This document shows positions 1-11,566 of a stretch of 64,000 bases of DNA, piece by piece. Location of the stretch: positions 124,001 to 188,000 of the forward strand of contig JAFEKR010000039.1 in the NCBI GenBank assembly GCA_019022495.1, given 5' to 3'. The notes beneath the pieces are model-generated. The model saw nothing but the letters and a program-made list of their open reading frames with translations, ran no database searches and was not told where the DNA came from. A program made the position numbers and the translations under genes. The first letter of the stretch is position 1. Each line of letters opens with the position of its first letter. Source of the stretch: Epichloe hybrida (Eukaryota; Ascomycota; Sordariomycetes; Hypocreales; Clavicipitaceae).

Positions 1-24
1 CGCCCGGGCCCCCCAGGGTGCGTT

Positions 25-80
25 GTACGTCGTTGTATGTACGTCGTTGTATGTACGTCGTTGTATGTACGTCGTTGTAC
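25..80. repeat. 14-bp tandem repeat, 4 copies
   Basis: Four head-to-tail copies of a 14-bp unit (GTACGTCGTTGTAT; the last copy ends in C) fill this stretch exactly. The unit is built on GTAC/ACGT self-complementary cores. It lies just beyond the 3' end of the DDB1 gene. It is a minisatellite and codes for nothing convincing. Confidence 0.9.
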
Positions 81-350
81 ATCCGTACGTTCCTTCCACC
101 TCAGCACCCATTTGTTGTTGGCGTTCGTCAACCTCACACCTCAAATGCAACTGCAATGCGGACATAGGTTCGGAGTACAGTCAGCAGTCCATCGACACGA
201 GCAGGAATATGGCCGAGCGAATCTCAAACTTTTCAACTCTTCACCATTCACGCGCATTGTTCGAATTGTATCCAAATGCAGCAATCCTTCACTCGCTGTA
301 GTTTGTATACGCCACGTATTTGGGGTCCGTAGTGCAGCATTCTGCATTAT

Positions 351-3300
351 TTAGTGCATCCTTCTTAACTCCTCAATCATGTTCCTCATATCCTCGACAC
401 TGGGCCCAAGGCCTTCACAAACAAGTTCTTGTTTCCCTTCATCCAAGTCCAGAAATCTTTCAATCATCTCGCCGTCTACAAACCGGAAGGGGCTCTCGGT
501 ATCGCGGCTCTGGTTCCTGAAAGCGCGCCAATTGTCAAAGCTGATGTTACCCGGAGCTTGAATGTAACCTTGTAGTCTGGTTTGGAGGGTAAGAAGAAGA
601 TCCTGGTACTGGTGGGCAATTTCTCCATACAAATACAACGTGCCCTCGAGCTAGTATATGCGTCAGCAACTTGTGGATTTGGAGTGCCAGGGTCTGACTT
701 ACCGATCCAAGAAACGCCCTTGGTGACACTATGGCGTTCTCACTAGATGCAACATGCAACTTTCTAATGCGATTGATCTGCTCCCCGATGTTCATTTCAC
801 TCGTGACGGACAACTTGCTGCCGTCATACTCCGTAGGTGCGTCCTTGTTGCGTTCCAATACCATAATGTTTCCTTGCCCATCTGCCTCCATCCATCTTTC
901 GCCATCAAGATGGCAGACCGATGTTGCCCATCCAGGTTGATTGTGCCGTGCCTTTTCCTCCAACCGTGCGCGAGATCCATCCTGAGATGGGATGAATTCA
1001 AGCAAAGACAGAGACTGCATCAGATCACCAACTCCAATCGTATTGCCAGAAATGTCCAGATCCACCGGGAAAGAACCTGGGCGATAGGCAGCAACTTTTT
1101 GCAAAAAGCCAGATGCGGTAGTCTCTTCCAAATAATTGTAAACCACCACAGTCTTCGACAGGCCTGCTACAATGTGCCCTTCCAGAACCCCAAGGCATCG
1201 GCATGCGCCTCTAAGAGCATGAGAAACAACTTGATACACTTGCCGGTCTTCATCGACACCCAGCACAAGGATGCGGCCGCGAGTATCATTTTCTTCCGCA
1301 TCTTCATCAGTGATGAAGCTGGTTCCGACTATGAAACGCTCCGCCAGATTACCCGTGCAATCGGGCAGTTCTGCGCGGATAACCGCTTCAACCAACTCCA
1401 ATGATGGTGAGCCATTAAGAAGAAATGGTTTCCCCAATTCTTGCAAGATGATTTCATCAACCAGTCTGACTGAGCTTGTTATCACCTCTTCATTGTGGAT
1501 GAGCTCCTTCTTTATACAGCCGAGCCCAAAGGCTTTGAGGGTTGGAGAGTACGCAACCCGTCGGACTGTCTCGTTCACTGACAGAGATTTGACGTGGGTC
1601 AGTCTTTCTTTGTCAATGTGACATAGTCGAACATGACTGTCCGTAGAAAGTACAATGGAATCCGGAAAAGCCTGAGAGTCAAACGGTGCAACGTACGTTG
1701 CGTCGTCCGCTGTGGTTGCTGAATATACAATCCTGCCTTCGGCACTGTAAATTAGGCTGGCGTGATCTGTTGTAGCGAAGACGCTGCAGGTTCCATCACT
1801 CTGAGGTAGAATATGTAACCGAGCAGGACTGCTTCCGAGCGTTACGCTCTTACGCGCAGACAGAGTGTATCCTGCCGGTGACACATTGAAAGTAACAAGA
1901 TTCCCGTCTTCAAGGGCCACAAGAAGAGTCGGGCCTGAGACGTCTGATGGATGAAGTTGAACAAGGGCAATGTCTCGGGGGACAGATGCACTGTCTTCGG
2001 TATTTCTGAGTGATTCGCCATGTAGTGGTCGTAATGTCGCCAGGTCCACAAGAGAAATAGTACCAGATGCCCACCAGCCGACAATGCCTATTTCTGGATA
2101 GTCTCTCGCAGCGTGGAGACAAGAGATCTGGTCCAGCTGGTCTGTCGTTGGGTCATGGGTTGTTTCACGTGAGTTGGCCGTCAGGTGGTCGTGAAGATTC
2201 AATGAAACAAGTGTTCCTCCATCAATGGCCAATAAGACCCATCTTGAGTTTGCAGATGCTGCAGTAATGACTTTTTCATCGGGGCAGTCCCAGGTGTCTA
2301 CCGCCATTCCACTTTCCGCATCCAGCGAAACGACTCTTTGCGGCGTAATTTGAAGCAAATAAACATCAGGTGTGTTAGCAGCCAGTAAAGTCTCTTTGTC
2401 GAAAGTCATGCCTTGAAACTCGTAGACTTCTTCAATACCGCCGTCGGACTCAAACCGGAAGACTCGAGTGTCTCCTACAGAGGAGACGACTAATGTGTCT
2501 GTATGACTTGATCCATGTGACTTCAGGGTGAAAAGGCCCTTGGTGTCGTGTATGTCTTCGAGAATTCCCTCGTCATCGAGTCCTACACCGCTTCGAATAC
2601 TCCGTAAACTACCGTCGTGGTATGCACCGCAACCAGCCACAATCCTCGCTTGTCCTGAAGAGAAAGCATTTCCACTTTGGGTATCACCTTCTCTGTTGCC
2701 CATGTCCATTATTGCAAAGTCCAAAATCGGCGCATTGTTCGATAAGCTTTTCACCAGCGCCATGGTATGTGTAGCAAGATCAATATGCAGTAGTTGCGAG
2801 TCTCCATGATGAGATGCCAGAAAGAGCTTTCCGTCACCCATGTACACCAGCGATGAAGCGCGTGATGTGACCCGCGTCGAATCCCGGAATTTCAAAGGTG
2901 ACACAGTCATACCAGTGACTACGTCTCCTGTTGGTTCGACAGCAGTCTCAATTGTGAGGAGGTCTAACCGGCCGTAATCGTCAGCAAGCAGATAATTGGT
3001 GCCATCGTACTCTGCCCATGTGACGTATATCTTGGGATCTTGTAGAGTAGATGACACACTCGAGTATGTGAGACTGTCAAAATATGTCAAAAGGGTCTCT
3101 CCAACGACAAGCAATCCTCCCAGATGCGCCCTCGCCCCTTCTGTATTACGAACATGATATCGTTTTTCTTCATTCACAGGAACCGGGATGAGCATGGACG
3201 CATAGGGATCAGCAATAACCTGGTCAAGCTCCCTTTCTCTGTGGGGGTCAAACTTGGCCACGTCATCGCCCTTGTCATCCTTCGTAAGCCTGTATACTGC

Positions 3301-3990
3301 AATCCGAGCCTCCTCTTCATCAAGTTGAGTCTTGTAGAGAAAGGCGATTCGAGGATGACCAGTTCTGCTGTGTAAGAAGGTGCTCGCTTTCATCCATAGC
3401 TCAGTTAAGCGTACTTGGTCCAACGCCACCAACTTTGTGGTGATGCCTTTACGAGTGGGCAACCGAAATACATTGAGTAGGCCTTCCCACAAGTGCATGG
3501 CCATGAACTTGCCAGTCGGATCGACCAGGCACTTGTTTAGGCTTTGCGAGTGTCTCATGTATCGCTGAGCAGTATCCTCGATAGTTTGCTCGACTGTGTC
3601 TAGTTGGTTGGTCTCTGCATTCCAGGCAACGTTGAAGTACTGCAGCCTTTCCGTCCCAATAAAGAGCAATCCTGTGTCGGAATCTTTGGGTTGGAGGCGC
3701 TGAAGCATGACGATGGTCCCATAGATGAGCTGTGTATGGAGGCAAACCATGCCCTCGTCGGTGATGCGCCATATTTCTAATCGATTTACCTTCCTAGAAG
3801 TTTGCGCGCGAGAGGTCAGTGGCGGGTTTCGAGAACATCATCGTGAAAGAAAAGGTCACCACGGTCACCACGGCCACCACAGCTCAAAGACTCACGCAAC
3901 CACCAAGTCCTCTACGTCTGGGGACAGCAATTTGATACGTAACGCATGCCGAATGCTAGTCGGACGATGCACCGTTGCAATGTACGACAT
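351..3990 (-). CDS. DDB1: DDB1 family protein (UV-damaged DNA-binding protein 1, CRL4 adaptor)
   Basis: DDB1 is the triple beta-propeller adaptor of CUL4 ubiquitin ligases. In the nucleus it acts in UV-damage recognition and chromatin control. The model is complement(join(351..650,703..3793,3896..3990)), 1161 residues against about 1140 in human DDB1. Exon 1 encodes the conserved start MSYIATVHRPTSIRHALRIK. Its GTGAGT intron (3794-3895) rejoins in frame at VNRLEIWRITDEG. A 52-bp GTAAGT...TAG intron (651-702) restores SPRAFLGSLEGTLYLYGEIA, the family signature. The C-terminus, with FVDGEMIERFLDL and a final EELRRMH, is the canonical CPSF-A/DDB1 ending. The paralogues Rse1/SF3B3 and CPSF160 are less likely, because the N- and C-terminal motifs are DDB1-like. 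It is transcribed divergently from the Zip2-like gene across 349 bp. Confidence 0.95.
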
Positions 3991-4339
3991 GTTGTTGTAG
4001 CTGTTGTTCCAGAAGAGGTTGAGAGAAGGACCGGGCAAGCTCCCAAGGAGAGCTACATGAAGAGCTCCATCGTTGTTGGCGTCACTGGCGACCGGAGTTG
4101 TTAGGACAAATGGGAATGACGACCAGACCAGACCAGCCCTGGCACTTGGTGATTCACTTTGGAGGGAAACTACATGTACAGGAGTGTTGGGTGGGGTGCT
4201 GGGTAGGTGGGTAAGGTAAGGTGGGTTGGGTTGCATCAATCAGCACGAGCGACTGCTACCCTGTAACCAGAACACATGAGAAAGAGCGACGGGGCCGTTC
4301 ACGCTTGCCTCTGTCATGTCCTAACTGAAGTGTCAATGA
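3991..4339. other. Divergent promoter region
   Basis: A 349-bp gap lies between the DDB1 start and the start of the Zip2-like gene, which face away from each other. It is not low-complexity apart from a short GGTGGG-type repetition near 4190-4230. I see no further gene. Confidence 0.6.
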
Positions 4340-6774
4340 ATGCCTTCCGACTCTATAACCATGGCTGACACCGAGACCGCCTGTGACTATGCCCGGAACG
4401 AGAATTGTTTTACCGATCACCAAGGTGCTTCTTTCCACCCAGAGACTCATCTGAAGTCGTTGGAAGCTACTGCCTTTTCTCCCAAACAAGACTTGCTCGC
4501 AGACGAGTGCGGGCGATACTCCTATTCTTTGACCTGTACCGACTTTGACCTAGGAGAAGGCGAAAATAGAGATGCTTCGGTTCTGAAAAAGCTAGAACAA
4601 AGATGCAAAGCGGTCGAAGAGCGTCCTTACTTACTACCCAGATGGAACGATGTGTATGGCAACTTGCTTTTGCCAACCGAACTGATGGATATTGGGTTCG
4701 ATGTTGATCTTGACGTAAGGGAATATCAGGAGCAGGCCCGGTCTTAGAGAGACCCAGACCTCATACAGACTTGGCTACCGATTCTCAGCGTCGATGATAA
4801 TAAAGATGAGGGACTCATGTTTCCCCCAACAGCCCAAAAGCTGGATCTTTTGCTACTACATGAGCTGGAAAATGAAAGGCATCAAGCCAACCCCGCAGAC
4901 GCAAAGTTGGCTCAAATTCTGGTAGAAGTCAAGATGGAGAACAATTACCTTCAAAGTTGTTTGAGAGAGCAACTTGGACGTGTGAGTAAGGCGGAGCTTT
5001 TATTTACAGCCCAATACTTATATTATAGTTACACGAGGACGTATTCGAACTCCCCATGCAGGACTTGTCAGCAAATGCCAGTCACGGTAGCCCTACGTCC
5101 AGATCAGTCAGCTCGGTGATGGATTTGACCTTGATAACGAATAGTACAATAGTGCAGCAGACTGATGCATCCCAATCTTCTCATCACTCTAAGGATGGGA
5201 ATAAGATAACGCTACCATTTGCTCAATCACGTCAAGATCAAGACCTCAAATCATGCTCGCCTAATATGGCACAGGTATTGATTCTGCCGCTGCTGAGCTC
5301 AGACAGTTGCGATGATATAGATGTCATGTGCGATACGCCCAAAAGCTACGATGAGGACACCCCTGATGAATGGAGTACATCGAACGCTGTTGTTCCCGGG
5401 TATGGCGGGATATGCGAAGTACCACGATTGGCCAGCACTCTTGAGGACGAAACTACAACACAAAAAGATCCCGAACTCTCCCGGTTCTCTGCCAGAGACT
5501 CTAAAGATTCCATGTCTCGGGATGGCATAATTGCAGAAAAACTCCAAATCAGCGTATCTAATTCAACAACAAAACAACGTCCCCAGCTCAATTCGTCTGT
5601 TGTAGATCGAACAGGCGCTGCGTTGGTCGAGCCGGCGTCATTGGAAACTGAACGTATGCAAACAAAGGATGTGAAGGGCAACTGTGATGGTGAACCATCA
5701 AGAATTGTCCCGGGAAGGGATCACTTTGGACCGAGTAATTTGTTATCTCAGTTCATGGGAATGAGAGGGTCCACACGACGCCTGATGAATCCCACATATG
5801 GCCCCGCGAATTCGCGCGCGAGTTCCTCACCAAAATCGAGAATAAAAAGAATTCAAGGACATATTGCTTCTCACGCTGGCCGTCGGTCAGAGGTCGATGT
5901 GGAGGTTTGTCCAACAAAGCGCCTGGAAGCAATTTCACCCGACGTATCACCCTTCGATACGCCAGGAAGTTGTCTGATTTCATTGCAGCTGGGTCATTCA
6001 GTAATACGACATATGGAAGAAATCTGGCCAGCTCACCACTTATTAGACAGAGATTACTCAAGCCATATAAGCCTCACGAATGCTCAGCGTCATGACGGAT
6101 CCATTTTGTCATCGACTGTCCATCTCCAAGCTTCCGAAGTCGACATTTCCCTGACGGCCGAAGATGGCATCGTTGTGGCCACCCTTTTGCAAATAAGGCA
6201 GAAGCCGTTGCCGGGATCAACAATGATGACGACCATTCGTCAGAGAATCCTCAACTTGAGTGAAAAGTATCGACGACTAACCATTTTTGTGTTCGAGTCA
6301 GCCGGGGCGGGAGAATACATGAGCGAACTATCGCCCAAAGACGTGGAGATTTACACAGAGTTTGTGTGCTTCACCTCCTCTTTGAAAACGAACATCACCG
6401 TCCATCTCATACCAGGCGGAGATAAAACACTTTCAAGATGGATATTGTGCCTAATGGTACAATATGCTCCGCACTTGATCGAATTGGACGAAAACACTAG
6501 ATTCGGAGACACTACGTGGGAGCTGTTCTTTAGACAGGCTGGATTTAATGTGAGAGCGGCGCAAGTATTATCCCATAGCTTATTCGAGGAATTTGGCACC
6601 CGTGGCCTCACAGCCTTCTTGACCATGAATCCGGCTGAACGCATGTTAAAGTATGGGGGAAAGCTGGGAATTGAACGACAGCTTATGCGCTGTACTCGTG
6701 TGGTGGAAAATGCCGAACCCAGACAATTTCAGGGCCAACCGTTGAGCTTGATTGAGAATAGAAATGTGAGCTAG
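4340..6774 (+). CDS. Zip2/SHOC1-like protein with XPF-type nuclease-like fold (putative)
   Basis: The model is join(4340..4714,4769..4981,5029..6774), 777 residues. Introns of 54 and 47 bp (GTAAGG...CAG, GTGAGT...TAG) keep the frame and bypass a TAG at 4745. Residues about 200-470 are Ser/Thr/Asp-rich and probably disordered. From about residue 500 the chain looks like a degenerate ERCC4/XPF fold: a DGIVVATLLQIRQKPLPG strand-helix, RRLTIFVFES, then LIPGGDKTLSRWILCLMVQY, and a helix-hairpin-helix-like end around WELFFRQAGFNVRAAQVL and LTAFLTMNPAERM. That layout fits the Zip2/SHOC1 branch, which with Spo16 binds meiotic recombination intermediates. I see no ERKxxxD catalytic triad, as expected for that branch. 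The family call is by memory of pattern, not by search; it could be another inactive XPF-like protein. It converges on the next gene with only 28 bp between stops. Confidence 0.5.
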
Positions 6775-6802
6775 GAGAGGGACATGATGTGCTCATCCAC
6801 GC

Positions 6803-7323
6803 CTACATCTCATCTGGTCGGCTGTCATCGTAGCAAAGAACACTGACAGCCTTGTTCTCAATCTCCAACTCGGCAAAGTTGCAAGATCCCGGGTCCTCCA
6901 TACCAATCCACAGGGGCTGCGAGCAAGACTCGTCGCTGCAGAACAGTTAGAGAGATGCCGTACTGTACGAAGAAACATTGACGAGACTTACCCGTAGAAG
7001 TCGCACACAACATTCTCTGGAACCTTGGCACCGCGAGCTTTACGCCTCCTATAAAACATGTTGGCTATGCATAAAGAGTTGTTGATGCTCAAAGAGGGAC
7101 ACTCATACAAGTCATTTTTCAGCAGGGTACAACCACCGTCGGGCTCAATGGCCTGCGTCGTACCCTTGCATGATTCCTCAGAATACACAACGGCCTGCCC
7201 ATCGCACAGTCAGTTCCTCCTCTCCTATTGAATTTTTTTTTTTAATTCCCAGGAACTCACGCTGTCCAGGGACAAAACGCCAGCGCATGAAAAGACGGCG
7301 AAGAGAAGTTTGAAAGAGGTCAT
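6803..7323 (-). CDS. Small secreted cysteine-rich protein
   Basis: The model is complement(join(6803..6935,6992..7194,7261..7323)), 132 residues, with introns of 56 bp (GTAAGT...CAG) and 66 bp (GTGAGT...CAG). Exon 1 encodes a classic short signal peptide (MTSFKLLFAVFSCAGVLSLD). The predicted mature chain of about 113 residues has eight cysteines, an even number suited to four disulfides. I recognise no catalytic motif. Small size, signal peptide and cysteine content match fungal candidate effectors or secreted surface proteins, but nothing here proves a host role. Gene structure and splice sites are clean, so I take the gene as real although each exon is short. Its stop is 28 bp from the stop of the Zip2-like gene on the other strand. 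Confidence 0.75.
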
Positions 7324-8400
7324 GGTGGAGGCAGTTCATATATTCCAACGGGACCAGGCAGGACTTACTAACTTACGAGAGAAAACAGCATTAGCATCAG
7401 CGAAAGGTCAATCAGATATAGTCATGGAAACTCCGTGTAATAAAAAGGATGACGCTCCGTCGAGTTGTACTAATCGTGCCACGCCCCACATTTCTGGTTG
7501 CAAGATGCGTCCAACCACCGACGAAGGTATTTTGTTTTGTCTCAGGTAGTTCCTCTTTTTTCGCGTCCGCAGTCACCCGTGCACCCGTTATTTACGATTT
7601 AATATCCCGAGACGGTTCGGGAAGCAGTTGCAACGATGGCGGATAACTGGGCATGCGTTATGTACATCCGCCGTTAGTCAAGTCAGAATGACCCACCATA
7701 CCTCAGTGGCTTGTGATGGTTCTTCATACCTACTGCCTATTTCAAGTTGGTCATGATGCGTACAGTAAGTGCATAGGTTGGGGACTGACATGATAGCCAG
7801 GCGAGGGGCTTTGAAAAAAATGTTCATGCTGTGCTATTCTAATTAAAATGCTTGCATATGCTACACTTATCAACTGAGGCTAGTAAAAGTCGCCTGTACA
7901 GCTATGCTCTTTATTAAAAGCCAAGAGTGCATCTCCTTGTCTGCAAAGCTTAGTGAGAAGATACACAAGTGGGCTCTAAAGGAAAAGCGGCGGATGCACA
8001 TTTAATTTTCGACCGAGGCGCGTTTACTTGTCTCAAAAATACGCGTGTCTCGCCCGATTCGGGCAAGAGGATAAGAGGATGACAACCCGAGTAAACGGGG
8101 CTGAAAATGGGCATGTGGTGGAGGGTGAGAGTAGAAACAAGCTGAAGGGGCTACCGGAGTATGTTTCACTCATTCCCTGATTGCTTGTCGGACGGTTGTG
8201 CAGATGTGCGTCGCCAAAGTGCTCGATTGTGAGGAGGCTGCGTGGCTTGCAAGGCCGACGCATAATACACACGTAAGCTGTATAGAATCTACCTTCCAAA
8301 TCTATGCCCTTGGACCGGAAGCCAAAGATGAAGATAGAAACATTTTACAAGGACGAACAAGAAATATGTGCAAACAAAAGACTTCTACATTCATTTGAAT
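7324..8400. other. Intergenic region, no gene seen
   Basis: This is the 5' side of the small secreted protein and the 3' side of the R3H gene. Only short unsupported reading frames occur, none with splice or composition support. Stretches near 7800-7990 are moderately AT-rich. Confidence 0.55.
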
Positions 8401-9671
8401 TCAACACAATTCCCACAGCGGCCGAGGGAAATGATGGACAGTGACCGCGTCCGCCTGATGCGCGCGCTTGAGACCTACATAGACGACGCGACAGGGTGTG
8501 CTGGCCAGTGTAACGGTTCGCGACGCGAGGCCATAGTAGTCGGAGATGGAGTGGGTTAACCAGCGTCTGCAATGACAAGTCACATCAATATGTAAACTGG
8601 ACCAACAGAGGAGAGGGTGGAGGAGTAAAGACCAAAACATACTTGAATGCTGCGCTCTCCCCATCACCAAACGAATCGAAAACGACTCCAGAATCGATCG
8701 TCTCATGGGAGACTTCCCTCCTGGCCACGCGATACCGCGCAGCCTTCTTCTCCCGCAGCTCACGCATAGCGCCGTCTCTGCCCACAAAGACGATCTCTTC
8801 GTCGTCGGAATCCATGTCGGACTCACCCGAGAGTTCGTCTCTGTCGTGCGCAACCGGCTGCTGAGAACGCTGGTGCTCGTCCCAGAGGAACTGCCGAACA
8901 GGCTCCTCCAGGACACGCACCCAGTCTCGCACAGCGGGAGTGCGCTTGGCCGTCTCTCTCAGGTCTCGCGGCACTTCGCCCGCCCCCAAACCGGTCGCGC
9001 TGCCCGTCTTGCGCTGCTGCTTCTTCCGCACAGCCTGCAGCTGGGACGTCTTCTCTTCGACTCGTTGGCGGACGCCGCGGTCCCAGAACCGGGCGAGCGA
9101 GTACGGCACGCGGTGGACTCGATGCGTAGGGCGAACCTCCCAGTCCGAGGGGAGCGGCGGCTGGACGTTGGGAACACCAACAAGACGGTCTAGATGAGCA
9201 CAGAAAAAAAGAGGACGAGAGCATGTGAGTGGTGAGTTTTTTGCAGTCATAGTCATGGGGTTTAATAGTCTTGGAGGGGGGAAAGGAAAGGGGGGGGGAC
9301 CAAGGCGCAGTACCATTTTCCCATCGGCGACGCTGGCGACTGCCTTCGTGGCCTCGAAGCAGTGCTTCGCGTCGCTTCATGCTGTCGCGCCTGGAGGGCG
9401 GACGACGGGGGACGTCACTGTCATCCGTGGACGGCTTCAAGGCGACAGCCCGAGCTTCCTTCTTGGACGGCGTGGCATCGTCGATGGGAATCGCCAACGC
9501 TGTGCCAGTGCCGCGAGCGACGGGCGAGACGCTGAGAGATTCAAGGGCCGACATGGTCCAGGCATCAATGTCGATGGCTGCGTTGGACACAGGTGTTGAT
9601 GGCGAGAGTAGTTGATGATGAGCCATGTTGGGCAACTTCTCGGGTGAAGGAACTGCGCTGTAGTTGGCCAT
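8401..9671 (-). CDS. R3H-associated N-terminal domain / R3H domain protein
   Basis: The model is complement(join(8401..8566,8643..9189,9314..9671)), 356 residues. Introns are 124 bp (GTACTG...TAG) and 76 bp (GTATGT...CAG). The middle of the protein matches the R3H-associated N-terminal domain found in fungal single-R3H proteins: a basic RRRDSMKRREALL-type region, GSRQRRRWEND split by the first intron, then PLPSDWEVRPTH and PYSLARFWDRG. An acidic patch (DMDSDDEEIVFVGRDG) follows. The C-terminal 60 residues (HSISDYYGLASRTVTL, RVVYVGL) form the R3H fold, which binds single-stranded nucleic acid. The exact role is unknown. The start at 9671 is the first in-frame ATG; a second at 9626 (MAHHQLL) is also plausible. 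Confidence 0.85.
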
Positions 9672-10334
9672 GCGGACAGAGATTGTCTGAATGCTGCTGT
9701 ATGTAAATGCGATGTCGTCGTTTGAACAAAGAGGGCGTTATTGATTCGATTCGCGACAACCGGAATCCGGAATCTATGACTCGGCGGTGGATCCACCAGC
9801 CGCTCTTCGCCGCTTCGATAGGCCAGATGCAGATGTCACTGCATATGTATGTACGGACTACGGACTACAGAGCGAGCTTAGCTTATCCTCACGCAATTTG
9901 GTGTTGCCAATGGCCAAGCTGAGAGCCGAGTACATACGAGTACAGTCCGTGCGTGCCTTGTCTGCTCTTTAATAACATGCCCCACCGTAGTCGCGGTGGT
10001 CATACTTGTTGTGTTGTATCTTCATCGCAGTAACATAAAACTTGGCATAAAAGGAAACCCCTTTTCGCCGTGTGACATGGATGCGTGTGTACATTAGCTC
10101 GAATCAGAAAGAGACTTGTGTTCATTGCTAAAAGAATGCATCCTACAACTTCGACACAAAGTCATTCGAAGTGTTTAGCATGAGTCCCTGAATCTAGAAT
10201 ACAGGTAGACGGGGGAAAAACAAGAGAAGAAAACGAGAGCACGCTTCACACTTTCTCGCGCACAATTGGCAGCAAAACAACTCGGAATGGCAAGAACGAA
10301 ACCTTCTTGGAAGCAACATCCGGATCCTTTCCCA
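9672..10334. other. Intergenic region, no gene seen
   Basis: This is the promoter side of the R3H gene and the 3' side of the PQ-loop gene. I see a short TACGGAC direct repeat near 9852-9868 and no supported coding sequence. Confidence 0.55.
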
Positions 10335-11566
10335 TCATCGACCCTTGGTCGCACGATAATTCTTCCTCGGATTGCCGATGCCTCCCGGACGCAGCAATGG
10401 CTGATTTTCACGTGCAATGGCTCTCTCCTCTCGCTCTCGAATGTCATCCAAATCTTCCTCGGTCTCAGCGTACCGTTCAGGGTGGCCGGTGAATGGGCCT
10501 GGCAGTCCTCGTTCCCAGCCTTCCGAGTAGGTCCTTGGTGCAGACGGACGCTGTGGCGTGGCTGAGTTGTCCAATGAGGGACGCGGCCCAAGGATACCGT
10601 GACTTGATGACTGTCGGTCTTCTCGTCGTGCTTGAATCTCGTAATATACGCCCAAGAAGAGGACGCAACCCTGCAGCAGGGCTGTCAGGAGATAAATGAC
10701 CCAAGTGCTCCATCCTTCAGGGCCTAGTCTGGCATATAGACTGGCGGCAAACAACAAGCCGCCAGGGGTCTGTATACACATCATGGGAATGCTGAGACTT
10801 CCAACATGCTTCAAACGGTACGTCGTCCATATCTGTGGAAAGTACTGCACAGCTGCAAGCGTCGCCGCCATGATGCCCAAGAAGTTTGCCCAAGCGGTGA
10901 GATGATATGGCAAGGCAATGGTGAAGACGCCTGTCAGGATGACTACAACCAGCCCGTGGACGAAGCAGGCAAGGCCAACGCCAACGGCCGTCTGCCACTT
11001 TGGGGATTCTCCGGCCAGTTCTTCAGGGGGCACGTTTGCATCGCTGTACCGAAAGAAGATGAGGAAGAGCACAAGTCTGACCAGAACGTTAGCGGACGAC
11101 CGAAGCGCAGCTGGGCAGATGCGAGCGATGGGCCAGATGAAAAACATGGTGTACGTACATTAGGGCGAAGCAAACCCACTGCATACCCAGCTGCGCAACA
11201 CCTAATAATCCTGCGGCGCACTGAAAAGTGTCCAGCTCCTTACAGCACTCGATGGCTTCTCGAGACTTGGCTACTGTCAGAATATTGGCGAACCCAGAAG
11301 TGGCAGATGTGGTGCCGAGAAGCACAAAGTACGGCGAAATACCCTCTGCGGTACCTCGCGAAATGATGCGATAATGTTGAGGCAGATACGATATCAACAG
11401 GCCGACCAATATTAATCTGCGAGGAACTTGATGTCAGCAGAATTGCCTTGAGAGGCATGGCTACATGCAAGACAATGATAGCTTACATTGAAATTACCAA
11501 TTCTAAGTAGTGAGGAGTTCTGAGCGGCTCGCATTCAGCATGGCGGAGGGAAGAAGAGATATCCAT
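10335..11566 (-). CDS. PQ-loop repeat membrane protein
   Basis: The model is complement(join(10335..11076,11159..11416,11487..11566)), 359 residues, with introns of 70 bp (GTAAGC...CAG) and 82 bp (GTACGT...CAG). Two PQ-loop motifs are visible: YLPQHYRII near residue 40, followed by GISPYFVLLG, and YFPQIWTTYRL near residue 194, followed by GSLSIPMMCIQTPGG. Around them are about seven hydrophobic segments, the layout of the SWEET/cystinosin/Ypq clan of small-solute transporters. The C-terminal 110 residues are polar, proline- and arginine-rich and cytosolic in character. The substrate cannot be read from sequence; vacuolar amino-acid export (Ypq-like) is one possibility. It is divergent from the WD-repeat gene. 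Confidence 0.85.

Noticed and set aside
25..80. CRISPR-like array
   Set aside because: The units are contiguous without spacers, and the genome is fungal. It is a plain minisatellite.
754..1404. 216-codon open frame antisense to DDB1
   Set aside because: It lies wholly inside the long DDB1 exon, and its translation has no domain or gene-like structure.
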